Origin: Acidobacteriaceae bacterium
Lineage (GTDB): Bacteria; Acidobacteriota; Terriglobia; Terriglobales; Acidobacteriaceae
DNA length: 7,244 nt
Assembly (NCBI GenBank): GCA_030040115.1
Contig: JASHUH010000241.1
Span: 1-7,244, forward strand
Direction of reading: 5' to 3'
Below, one piece after another: positions 1 through 6,144 of the stretch. The notes beneath the pieces are model-generated. The model ran no database searches. It saw nothing but the letters and a program-made list of their open reading frames with translations, and was not told where the DNA came from. Numbering within the stretch: the first letter of the stretch is position 1; each line of letters starts with the position of its first letter. Made by a program: the position numbers and the translations under genes.

Positions 1-888
1 CTTGTAGTACTGGTTAATGTTGTTCAGCACCGTGGTGTTGCGGTCATAAAGAACGCCGAAGCCGATCTGCGGCCACCATCTGCGCTCTTGGTCGCCCTTG
101 GCCACGCGTTCTCTGGAGTGCGCCTGCATCTGGGCCGATTCTAAACCCGGCGTTGGACGCGGCGTCTCATCCCCGGTGATCGCGGGAATCGTGGGAATGC
201 TGGCGTGGTCGGGCGTAATCGATCCCGTCGGCATATTCGTCATCTCGACAATCTGTTTCGAGAGTGTGGCCGCGCGCGTCTCCAGGTGCAGCCGGTTGAG
301 CTTGAGCTGCGCGGCCGTCAACTGCGCCTGCAAAAGTGAGATCAACGGATCCACGCCGGCGTCGGTCCGCTTCTGCTCGATCTCCACCAGCCGGCCGGCG
401 TCCGCTTCCTGCTGCTGTGCGGCCGCCAGTTCTCGATCCACCGTGTCCAACTCGATGTAGATCGTCGATGCATCCAGGGCCACTTGCTCACGTGCGTCTT
501 TGAGCGAAAGTTCCGCGGCTTTGAGCCCCAGGCGCGCCGCCTGGGCTTGGCGGATCATCGGCATGCTGAAGGCCATCGACTGTACGCTTGCGTCCCATAG
601 ACTTGGTAATGAACCGGTAAATCCGATTTCAGGAAAGGCCGGCAGACCGGAGCCGAAGGAAATGGCCGGGATAAAGACATCGTGGCTTTCGGCGAGCTGC
701 GCGGTTGTTTTCGCCACATCGGCCTCGGCCAGCCGCACCGCGGTGCTGTTGCGCTGCGCCAGTTCGACCACCGTCGTCAACGACACCTGCGCCCGCGCCC
801 GGCTGGGAGCGGCCATCAGCGCCGCCATTGCAAGAGCCGTCAAGCCTCTCCCCAGGCCTCTTCCCGCCGTCACGCGATGATCTCCCAT
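1..888 (-). CDS. TolC-family outer-membrane efflux channel (3' end beyond window)
   Basis: Outer-membrane exit duct of a tripartite efflux pump. The minus frame is open from an ATG at 886-888 to the window edge, giving 296 residues and no stop; TolC-like proteins usually have 400-500, so about a third is missing. Residues 1-34 look like a signal peptide with a long basic n-region, a hydrophobic stretch (LTALAMAALMAAP) and an ARA-Q cleavage site. The mature protein starts with the typical 'SLTTVVELAQRNSTAVRLAEADV' pattern, here split as residues 36-58. Two long amphipathic helical segments follow (about 112-170 and 182-215), with the 'AGVDPLISLLQAQLTAAQLKLNRL' type of turn and helix seen in outer-membrane efflux (OEP) repeats. 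A second repeat begins near 250, and 'WWPQIGFGVLYDRNT' (271-285) is the start of a beta strand. The ATG shares its A with the TGA of the upstream TPR gene, so translation is probably coupled. No strong Shine-Dalgarno sequence is seen. The family is clear; the substrate is not. Confidence 0.88.
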   Translation of the reverse strand, partial: MGDHRVTAGRGLGRGLTALAMAALMAAPSRARAQVSLTTVVELAQRNSTAVRLAEADVAKTTAQLAESHDVFIPAISFGSGLPAFPEIGFTGSLPSLWDASVQSMAFSMPMIRQAQAARLGLKAAELSLKDAREQVALDASTIYIELDTVDRELAAAQQQEADAGRLVEIEQKRTDAGVDPLISLLQAQLTAAQLKLNRLHLETRAATLSKQIVEMTNMPTGSITPDHASIPTIPAITGDETPRPTPGLESAQMQAHSRERVAKGDQERRWWPQIGFGVLYDRNTTVLNNINQYYK

Positions 889-1880
889 CAATGTTTCGTA
901 TCCCGTGCCGGCGCGTACTCGTGCGCCAGTTCATTTGCGATTTCTTCGTCCTGTTGCGCGCCGGGGTCGTCGCCAAGCGCCTGTTTGAGGTGCGCCAGGC
1001 GGTGATACGCCACAAATGCAGGTCCTTCGTCGGTCCTGTCACTGCTGGCCAGGTAATGCTCGAGCATCTTCGCCGCCAGCGCCGGATCCCGGTCGGACTT
1101 GATCAACACGCCCGCGCCGTCGTAAAGGGCGACGCCCGCGTGCGGGTCGCGCGCTGCGGCGGCGATGCAGTTTTCAATGGCCCAATCCATCTCTGTCCAG
1201 CGCCGGCGTTGCTGATAAAAACGAGCCAGCGTGGCCCACTGGCGGGAGGGGTGCGGGCTCGCCGCGACGGCTTTCTTCAGCTCCTGTTCTGCGGCGCCCG
1301 CATCGTTCCGCTCCTGGGCGATTTCCGCCCGCAATTCGCTCGCCCGCGCCGAGTCAATGCGGTCCAACGCCTCGGCCACGCTCTCGGCCTTGTCCAATCC
1401 GCCTCCGAGCACGGCCGGGGCATCCACATAGTACTCGCCCAGGTCGGCAAGCGCCGCCGCGTTGCGCGGATTCAATTGCGTCGCCGCCTGAAATTGTTGA
1501 AACGCCTGTTTGCCCAGCGTGTACGCCGCCATGAACGACGCCCGGCTGGCCTTCTCGCCCAGCGCCCGGCCCAGCCACAAGTGATCCTCGGAGTTCTCGG
1601 GATCCAGATTCACCGCTTGCTGACAGGCGGCGATAGCCGCATTCCACTGCTCCAACCCGTAGCGCACCCGGCACTCCAAACTCTGCGCTTCGGCGTTTTC
1701 CGTTCCACCCTGCGGCAGCGAGGCAATCAAACTCAGCGCCTGGTCTGCTGCGCCAGCCTGCAAAGCCGCGTTGGCCTTCTCCAGGGTTCTGTCCGGCTCC
1801 TGCGCCCATCCCGTGCGCGTGGCGAGACCGGCAAGCAAAAGCGCGTGCACCGCGCAGAACCTGGCCAGCGCCCCCCTCAC
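888..1880 (-). CDS. Secreted TPR-repeat protein inside an efflux operon
   Basis: A 330-residue exported protein made mostly of tetratricopeptide-like helical hairpins, which bind other proteins. Residues 1-26 form a signal peptide (hydrophobic 'VHALLLAGLA', cleavage near GWA-Q), so it acts in the periplasm. TPR-like units are visible at about 28-60, 64-95 ('GLEQWNAAIAACQQAVNLDP' is a textbook TPR B-helix and turn), 98-138 ('AFQQFQAATQLNP'), 142-180, 185-209, 212-245 and 265-310. The start is GTG at 1878-1880, overlapping the adaptor's TGA at 1877-1879 as GTGA. The stop overlaps the TolC start. This placement between adaptor and channel genes, with overlaps on both sides, argues for a role with the pump, for example as an assembly factor, a docking factor or a peptidoglycan-spanning accessory. 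That role is inference. No catalytic motif is seen. Confidence 0.85.
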   Translation of the reverse strand: MRGALARFCAVHALLLAGLATRTGWAQEPDRTLEKANAALQAGAADQALSLIASLPQGGTENAEAQSLECRVRYGLEQWNAAIAACQQAVNLDPENSEDHLWLGRALGEKASRASFMAAYTLGKQAFQQFQAATQLNPRNAAALADLGEYYVDAPAVLGGGLDKAESVAEALDRIDSARASELRAEIAQERNDAGAAEQELKKAVAASPHPSRQWATLARFYQQRRRWTEMDWAIENCIAAAARDPHAGVALYDGAGVLIKSDRDPALAAKMLEHYLASSDRTDEGPAFVAYHRLAHLKQALGDDPGAQQDEEIANELAHEYAPARDTKH

Positions 1881-3115
1881 TGCTCAACCTTAATGGGTAC
1901 GCCCTGCTCCAAGGGCTGCCCATTCTCTGTTCCAGTCGCCACTAAGTCGCCCTGTTTTAATCCCGAAAGGATCGGCACTTGCGTCAACGTGGGGGCGCCG
2001 ATCGTCACTGGAGTCCGCTTCAATTCCCCGTTCACAACTTGATACACGTAATATTGTCCATTCTCCGAATACAAGGCCGCGCGAGGGCAGCTCAAGGCGT
2101 TCGGTTGACTGGAGACCGTCACCTGGACGGTGACATTGGTGTCCGGCAACAGGCCCGCATCCGATTCGTCAATCGCCACCAACACCTCGCCTACTCGGCG
2201 CGTTCCGTAGGTGATCACCGTAACCGGAACGCGCACGATATGACCATTCCACACACGGCCCGGCTTGGCGTCCCAGCCGATAAGAATCTTCTGTCCGACG
2301 GCGAGCTGACCGATTTCCGGTTCGTCGAAGTAGGCCCGCACCCGCTCGTGCTTGAGATCCGCCATTTCCAGGATCAGCTTGCCTTGTTGTTCGAACTCCG
2401 AGGGCGCGGCATCCATGCTGTAGACGGTTCCGTCAATGGGCGCGTAGATCTTCGTTTGCGCTTCCACCTGCTGGGCCGCTGTTAACGCGGCTTGTGCGTC
2501 AGCCAGCGCCGCCCGCGCCCGCGCAACTTCATCCGGCGAATAGCGGCTCTGCGCGCTTTGCTCGGAGGCGCTCAAGCTTGCCTCGGCCACCTGCAGGCGC
2601 TGGCGCGCCTCCTCCACCTCGCCCGGCGAAGCCGCGCCCGTGGCGGCCAGTTTGGTAAGCGCATCCACGTCCTGCTTTGCCTGGTTCAGCGCCAGCCGGT
2701 CCTGCGCCACCTCCGCAGCCGCAGCCTGCCGCTGCTCCAGGGTGCCGTTATGTGTGATTGCCTCCAGCGCCGCTTGCGCCGATTTCACGCCGCTCTCCGC
2801 GCTGGCCACCCGCGCCCGCGCATCCACGTCGTTGAGCACGATGAGCAGCTTGCCGGCAGAGACCCGATCGCCGGGTTGCACGTACACCGCCTGCACAGTG
2901 GTCGAAATCGGGCTGTAAAACTGGTACGGCCGCACCGGCTCCACGAGCCCGTTGGTGCTGACCGTGTTCACGATCACCTCGTGCCGGATTTCCGCCGCGC
3001 GCACCATCAGCCGTTGGCGAAACAAGGATCGCGCCGTGAAAAATACAACAAGGACCATCACCACCACGGCCAGCCATAGCCAACCCCGGTGCAATTGCCT
3101 TCTTTCGTGAGCCAT
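1877..3115 (-). CDS. HlyD/MacA-like periplasmic adaptor (membrane fusion protein)
   Basis: Periplasmic adaptor that links an inner-membrane pump to the TolC-like channel encoded downstream. From the chosen ATG (3113-3115) it has 412 residues: a short basic N-terminus, one transmembrane anchor ('WLWLAVVVMVLVVFFTA', about 12-28), the first lipoyl half-motif (about 58-94, 'VQAVYVQPGDRVSAGKLL'), a long Ala/Gln/Glu-rich coiled-coil hairpin (about 98-220), the second lipoyl half ('IYAPIDGTVYSMDA', about 223-236), a beta-barrel domain (about 254-333) and a membrane-proximal domain ending in 'LSGLKQGDLVATGTENG'. An in-frame ATG at 3179-3181 would add 22 residues. I prefer the shorter form because anchors of this family lie close to the N-terminus, and a -10-like TATACT (minus strand, 3132-3137) would start transcription downstream of the longer start. 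Against this, a GGAGGT lies 15 bases before the longer start and neither start has well-spaced ribosome binding. First gene of the operon; the partner pump is not visible. Confidence 0.88.
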   Translation of the reverse strand: MAHERRQLHRGWLWLAVVVMVLVVFFTARSLFRQRLMVRAAEIRHEVIVNTVSTNGLVEPVRPYQFYSPISTTVQAVYVQPGDRVSAGKLLIVLNDVDARARVASAESGVKSAQAALEAITHNGTLEQRQAAAAEVAQDRLALNQAKQDVDALTKLAATGAASPGEVEEARQRLQVAEASLSASEQSAQSRYSPDEVARARAALADAQAALTAAQQVEAQTKIYAPIDGTVYSMDAAPSEFEQQGKLILEMADLKHERVRAYFDEPEIGQLAVGQKILIGWDAKPGRVWNGHIVRVPVTVITYGTRRVGEVLVAIDESDAGLLPDTNVTVQVTVSSQPNALSCPRAALYSENGQYYVYQVVNGELKRTPVTIGAPTLTQVPILSGLKQGDLVATGTENGQPLEQGVPIKVEQ

Positions 3116-3233
3116 TCCCTTAACCAGAGCCAGTATATAAGACTCAGATTCTTGCCTTTGGAACCGGAAAAATCGCGCCATTCACGGGTTCGGCGCACCT
3201 CCCTTTCACCGCCTGATTTTTTCCTCTCGCTCG

Positions 3234-3239
3234 TACAAT
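3234..3239 (+). promoter_or_regulatory. -10 box of a probable leaderless queF promoter
   Basis: TACAAT ends only six bases before the queF ATG (3246). With the usual 6-8 base distance from -10 to the transcription start, the mRNA would begin at or next to the start codon. No Shine-Dalgarno sequence precedes the ATG, which agrees with a leaderless message. No good -35 is seen at 16-18 bases spacing. Confidence 0.5.
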
Positions 3240-3245
3240 GTTTCT

Positions 3246-3647
3246 ATGGCGTCACCAACCCGCTACACCGACGAACACGCCCAGGCTGGCCTCGATTTCG
3301 CTTTTCCCGCCATTGAAACCTGGCAAAACCAATTTCCCGGCTACGAAATTCAGATTGACGATCCCGAACTGACCTCGGTGTGCCCCAAAACCGGCTTGCC
3401 CGATTTTGGCGCGCTCACCATCCGGTACATGCCCCGCGACCGCTGCCTTGAGCTCAAATCGCTCAAAGAGTATCTGTTCAGCTATCGCAATCTCGGCATT
3501 TTCCAGGAAAACATCGTCAACCAGGTGCTCGAAGACATCGTCAAGGCCTGCGATCCCGTCTGGGCGGTAGTGAAAGGCGAGTTTCGTCCCCGCGGCGGCA
3601 TCGGCACCACTGTCGAGGCGCGCTGGCCACGGCCACACAACGATTGA
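3246..3647 (+). CDS. queF: NADPH-dependent 7-cyano-7-deazaguanine (preQ0) reductase
   Basis: Cytosolic enzyme that reduces the nitrile of preQ0 to the amine preQ1 with two NADPH, a committed step of queuosine tRNA modification. The 133 residues match the short single-domain QueF type (tunnelling fold, related to GTP cyclohydrolase I). The active-site motif 'ELTSVCPKTGLPDFG' (41-55) holds the thioimide-forming Cys46 and acid Asp53. The NADPH-binding QueF motif is 'LELKSLKEYLFSYRN' (68-82). Downstream 'GIFQEN' (84-89) carries the substrate-binding Glu88, preceded by Gln where Bacillus QueF has His. The C-terminal 'GEFRPRGGIGTTVEARW' is also typical. The gene is divergent from the efflux operon with a 130-base gap. 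The next 91 bases (3648-3738) show nothing I can call. No other queuosine genes are nearby. Confidence 0.95.
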   Translation: MASPTRYTDEHAQAGLDFAFPAIETWQNQFPGYEIQIDDPELTSVCPKTGLPDFGALTIRYMPRDRCLELKSLKEYLFSYRNLGIFQENIVNQVLEDIVKACDPVWAVVKGEFRPRGGIGTTVEARWPRPHND

Positions 3648-3738
3648 TTACATTTTCCTTTGAAGCCCACAGCTTCGGAGCGCGGCAGCAAACTTGGAGA
3701 ACGAGCGGCTGATGCAGTAAGAGCATGCCGCGCCAAAC

Positions 3739-3972
3739 CTACAGAAGTAATCTTTTGCGTAGCTCTTCAAGCTCTAGCTCCAACATTGTCGTGGATTCAG
3801 GATTTTGAAGCGCAGCGCTTCGTTTCCTCTCATAATCCTGAAATTCGCGAAGCGGCTCAGGATGGGCCTTGATCGTGTCTTCAAATGCTTGCGCTCTGGC
3901 TCTTAGTTGATTGATTTCAACATTGATTAACCTGAGCGCAAGAAAGAGCTTTTCCCTTGTCGCCGCGTCCAT
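3739..3972 (-). CDS. Small charged coiled-coil protein, unknown function
   Basis: I do not recognise this 77-residue protein. It is nearly all helix and highly charged: 'REKLFLALRLINVEINQLRARAQAFEDTI' type heptads in the first half (about 6-34), a loop around 'HPEPLREFQDY', and a second helix ending 'LELELEELRKRLLL' before TAG at 3739-3741. No signal peptide, cysteine or membrane segment is present, so it is probably a small cytosolic oligomer or partner protein. The ATG at 3970-3972 is chosen because GGGGG sits about 8 bases upstream, a TATAAT box lies 22 bases upstream, and the frame above it turns into Pro/Arg-rich sequence without protein character. It is lower in GC than the flanking genes. 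It is transcribed divergently from the small membrane gene at 4048. Confidence 0.6.
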   Translation of the reverse strand: MDAATREKLFLALRLINVEINQLRARAQAFEDTIKAHPEPLREFQDYERKRSAALQNPESTTMLELELEELRKRLLL

Positions 3973-3994
3973 ACGAGTCGCCCCCGTCGGCAGA

Positions 3995-4000
3995 ATTATA
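3995..4000 (-). promoter_or_regulatory. -10 box for the small coiled-coil gene
   Basis: A perfect TATAAT on the minus strand, 22 bases before the ATG at 3972. The -35 region at 17 bases spacing (GACCGT) is poor; TTGGAC occurs at 20 bases spacing. It forms a divergent promoter pair with the TACAAT at 4034-4039. Confidence 0.45.
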
Positions 4001-4033
4001 TTCGGTCCCGAAGGGGCACGGTCCAATGGGGGG

Positions 4034-4039
4034 TACAAT
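4034..4039 (+). promoter_or_regulatory. -10 box close to a start codon (small membrane gene)
   Basis: TACAAT in the context GGTACAATG ends eight bases before the ATG at 4048. This is nearly the layout seen at queF (CGTACAATG, six bases before its ATG). It suggests a leaderless or nearly leaderless transcript. Confidence 0.4.
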
Positions 4040-4047
4040 GGCCTGAA

Positions 4048-4264
4048 ATGCCTTTGAGTCCGCACGACCTTCTTTGGTGGCAATGGCTCCTGTGTTCGGC
4101 CGGCGGATGGATCGTGTTTGCTATTTCTTACACTTTCGGGGAACGGGCGGCGCGGCGAGGGCGGGTGCCTTAATGTCTCGATCATATTCGTTTCCTTCGC
4201 CGCCGCATTGGTGACCGGAGCCATAGGAGTAATACTGTTCGTGAAATGGGTTTGGACCGGCTAG
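4048..4264 (+). pseudogene. Small two-helix membrane protein, continuous only through a +1 frame change
   Basis: The ATG at 4048 opens a 41-codon frame ending in TAA at 4171-4173. It encodes a Trp-rich first membrane segment ('LLWWQWLLCSAGGWIVFAIS', residues 8-27) and a basic loop ('GERAARRGR'). In the +1 frame the DNA directly continues as a second membrane segment, 'VSIIFVSFAAALVTGAIGVI' then 'LFVKWVWTG', and stops at TAG 4262-4264. Joined at the CCT-TAA junction, the product has 71 residues with two helices and a basic-aromatic tail, which looks like one gene. Explanations are a one-base insertion in the G-rich stretch 4151-4167 (mutation or sequencing error), or a real +1 recoding site (CCT TAA T slipping to CTT AAT). 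I know of no function. Confidence is for a coding origin, not for the mechanism. Confidence 0.45.
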
Positions 4265-4357
4265 GCTGCTCTGACGAACGAAACCCCTCCTGCAAATCAA
4301 TGAAAGGCCGAAGGTCACCCCGGTGGAAATCGAACCTCGCCACTACCAAAATTTCTC

Positions 4358-4386
4358 TTGACACGCTTTTTCTGATGTGTTGTTGT
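4358..4386 (+). promoter_or_regulatory. Candidate sigma-70 promoter upstream of a terminator hairpin
   Basis: A perfect -35 TTGACA (4358-4363) is followed after 17 bases by TGTTGT (4381-4386), a weak -10. An alternative TGTAAT begins at 4384 with a 20-base spacer. Transcription would begin near 4393, about 45 bases before a strong terminator-like hairpin and about 105 bases before the next ATG (4498). The surrounding gap 4265-4497 holds no other coding sequence I can support. Confidence 0.4.
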
Positions 4387-4438
4387 AATAGAGAAATCAG
4401 CGAGATTCCCGCCCCTCCTCAGGTTGGAGACAAGCGAC

Positions 4439-4472
4439 GGCTCAAAAGCTACGGCAGCTTTTGGGCCGTTTT
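4439..4472 (+). terminator. Intrinsic terminator-like hairpin in a gene leader
   Basis: GGCTCAAAAGCT (4439-4450) pairs with AGCTTTTGGGCC (4456-4467) over 12 base pairs with one G-U wobble, around an ACGGC loop. GTTTTACTT follows. This is a convincing rho-independent terminator. It sits only 25 bases before the ATG of the 98-residue gene, so it either ends a short RNA from the 4358 promoter or acts as an attenuator for that gene. Confidence 0.65.
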
Positions 4473-4497
4473 ACTTGAACCCAGAGGGAGCATCAAG

Positions 4498-4794
4498 ATG
4501 GCGAGGAAGAAGGACGTAGCGCTCAAAAACCGGGACACGCGCAAGCGCCGGCGCGCTGGCCCGCGCGCGCAACAATTTAGCGGGCCAGTTGCGCTATTTT
4601 TCATCTCAGGCGGTACCTTCTTTGCAGCCCCGCCACCCTCATCCCCTCTTGCCGACCGGGTGCGGATGCTAATCACTGTGATCCTGCTCGGGGCGAGTTT
4701 GTTTATTATTCTCTCCAGCCGCTATACTCCCACCGACAGACACTGGGCCTACGCGACCGTCGCGGCAATCCTGGGGTTCTGCCTTCCCAAATAG
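4498..4794 (+). CDS. Small basic membrane protein, unknown function
   Basis: 98 residues, not recognised. The first 27 residues are strongly basic and rich in Arg/Lys ('ARKKDVALKNRDTRKRRRAG'). A hydrophobic patch follows (about 31-46, 'VALFFISGGTFFAAPPP'), then a clear membrane helix ('MLITVILLGASLFIILSS', about 57-74), a short polar loop ('RYTPTDRH') and a final hydrophobic helix ('WAYATVAAILGFCL', about 83-96). By the positive-inside rule the N-terminus is cytosolic. The ATG is fixed by GAGGGAG at 4484-4490, seven bases upstream; an in-frame ATG at 4246 would run through the promoter and terminator and gives implausible protein. A shorter start at codon 57 would leave only the last two helices (42 residues). 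It ends 23 bases before the MFS gene, so the two may be co-transcribed. Confidence 0.6.
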   Translation: MARKKDVALKNRDTRKRRRAGPRAQQFSGPVALFFISGGTFFAAPPPSSPLADRVRMLITVILLGASLFIILSSRYTPTDRHWAYATVAAILGFCLPK

Positions 4795-4817
4795 CCGATT
4801 GCCGAGACCACGCTCTC

Positions 4818-6071
4818 TTGCCTGAAGGTTTCGCCAAATCTCGCCCGCGCATCGGCCCGGCTCTGGGCACGGTCCTGCTGCTGCTCGCCCTCAACCTGCT
4901 CAATTACATCGACCGCTACATCCTCTCCGGCGAGATGCGGCCCATTCAGCACGAGTTCCACGCCACCGACCAGCAAATGGGCGCGTTGGGCACAGCGTTT
5001 TTTGTCGTCTACATGCTCGCGGCGCCGGCCACCGGCTGGCTCGGCGATCGCTTTCGGCGCAAGCCGCTGATCATCACCGGCGCCGCGCTCTGGAGCCTGG
5101 CCACGCTGGCCGCGCTCTGGGTGCATAGCTACGCCACCTTGTACGTTCGTCAGGCGCTGGTCGGTATCGGCGAGGCCACCTTCGGCATCTTCGCGCCCGC
5201 CGTGCTCTCGGATTTTTATCCCGAGCGCGATCGAAACCGGATTCTCTCCATCTTCTACGTCGCCATTCCTGTGGGCGCCGCCCTTGGCTACCTGGCCGGA
5301 GGAGAGATGGGCTCCCGCTGGGGCTGGCGCGCTCCGTTTTTGGTCTGCTCCGTTCCCGGTTTTCTGGCTGCGGCGCTCTATGGCTGGCTGGGCGGCGAGC
5401 CGGAGCGGGGAGCCGAGGATCACATCCGGCCCTCCCTGAACCGCAATACAGTGCTGGGGATTTTCCGTAACCCTGCCTTTCTCACCGCAACCTTCGGCTT
5501 GGCCACGCTGACTTTCGCCATGGGCGGCATCTCCTGGTGGATGCCGGAGTTTTTGCGCCGCTCAGCCGGCATGTCGATGGCCACGGCCAGCCTGACAGTG
5601 GGCGCCACCACAGTCATCGACGGAATTGCCGGCACCCTGGCCGGCGGCTGGCTCGCCCAGATCTGGCTGCGCACCAACCATCGCGCGCTCTACCTGCTCT
5701 CGGCATGGAGCGTGGCGCTGACCATACCGTTCGGCGCACTGGTCTTTTTCGGGCCGCGAGCATGGGTCGTGCCTTCGCTCGTCGCCGCCGAGTTTTTCCT
5801 CTTCCTCAACACCGGCCCGCTGAACGCCGCATTAGTCAACTCCGTCTCCGCGCCGGTCCGCGCCACTGCGCTTTCCGTGAATCTATTCTGCATTCATTGC
5901 TTCGGCGACGCGTTTTCTCCGCAAATCATCGGCACCATCTCCGATCGCTCCAATCTGAGCATCGGTCTGGGCGCAACCCTGGTGTCGCTTTTCGTCTCCT
6001 GCGTGATCCTCGTGGCGGGCGCACGCTTCGCCCCGCCGCTGGAGGAGCGAGTCAGCGGGTCAGCGAGTTAG
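4818..6071 (+). CDS. Spinster-like MFS transporter
   Basis: Inner-membrane secondary transporter of the major facilitator superfamily, 417 residues with about 12 hydrophobic helices; the N half (1-190) and C half (about 213-405) are joined by a charged loop (192-212). Features typical of the bacterial Spinster-like branch are 'LNLLNYIDRY' in helix 1 (Asp32), MFS motif A 'GWLGDRFRRKPL' (73-84), 'GIGEA' in helix 4 (Glu119), 'AIPVGAALGYLAGG' in helix 5 and 'GWRAPF'. The helix-4 Arg expected four residues before the first Gly of the GIGEA motif is Gln112 here, with Arg111 next to it. No ATG is available near the N-terminus; TTG at 4818 is the first usual start codon ahead of helix 1, without an obvious Shine-Dalgarno sequence, so the start is uncertain. 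The last residues (VSGSAS) are encoded by the octamer repeat at the 3' end. Substrate unknown; relatives move lipids or organic anions. Confidence 0.88.
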   Translation: MPEGFAKSRPRIGPALGTVLLLLALNLLNYIDRYILSGEMRPIQHEFHATDQQMGALGTAFFVVYMLAAPATGWLGDRFRRKPLIITGAALWSLATLAALWVHSYATLYVRQALVGIGEATFGIFAPAVLSDFYPERDRNRILSIFYVAIPVGAALGYLAGGEMGSRWGWRAPFLVCSVPGFLAAALYGWLGGEPERGAEDHIRPSLNRNTVLGIFRNPAFLTATFGLATLTFAMGGISWWMPEFLRRSAGMSMATASLTVGATTVIDGIAGTLAGGWLAQIWLRTNHRALYLLSAWSVALTIPFGALVFFGPRAWVVPSLVAAEFFLFLNTGPLNAALVNSVSAPVRATALSVNLFCIHCFGDAFSPQIIGTISDRSNLSIGLGATLVSLFVSCVILVAGARFAPPLEERVSGSAS

Positions 6072-6144
6072 CCAGTCAGCGGGCGATCGGTGAACTGGAT
6101 GGGGAATTCGGCTGGCGACGACTTGCTGACCCGCTGACTTGCTA
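6050..6144. repeat. Octamer GTCAGCGR repeats in inverted orientation between convergent genes
   Basis: Plus-strand units at 6051, 6059, 6067 (variant GTTAGCCA) and 6075, each eight bases long, are followed by two minus-strand units (6123-6130 and 6131-6138). The outer arms AGTCAGCGGGTCAGCGAGT (6050-6068) and 6121-6139 are complementary at 18 of 19 positions, so the RNA could fold into a long stem with a loop of about 52 bases. The MFS stop (TAG, 6069-6071) lies inside the variant unit, and the stop of the opposite gene (6142-6144) lies directly at the other end. No T-tract follows, so it is not a classical terminator. Confidence 0.8.

Noticed and set aside
98..880. Plus-strand open frames of 120 and 126 codons
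   Set aside because: Antisense to the clear TolC-family frame; Ser/Cys/Ala-rich composition typical of a shadow.
705..2042. Long plus-strand open frame of 445 codons
   Set aside because: It lies antisense to the TPR, adaptor and TolC genes and is rich in Arg, Pro and Cys with no domain. It is open because of the GC-rich third positions of the real genes.
3973..4224. N-terminal extension of the minus-strand coiled-coil gene up to an ATG at 4224
   Set aside because: The added 84 residues are Pro/Arg-rich, cross the divergent promoter region and mirror the small membrane gene on the other strand.
4320..4353. tRNA-like 3' end (minus-strand GGTTCGATTTCC; plus-strand ...ACTACCA)
   Set aside because: The would-be T-stem does not pair and no anticodon or D arm can be found in either orientation.
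4246..4497. N-terminal extension of the 98-residue gene to an ATG at 4246
   Set aside because: It would translate through the TTGACA promoter and the terminator hairpin. The ATG at 4498 has a proper ribosome binding site.
6050..6144. CRISPR array or IS end
   Set aside because: Units are only 8 bases without unique spacers, and no transposase or target-site duplication is visible.
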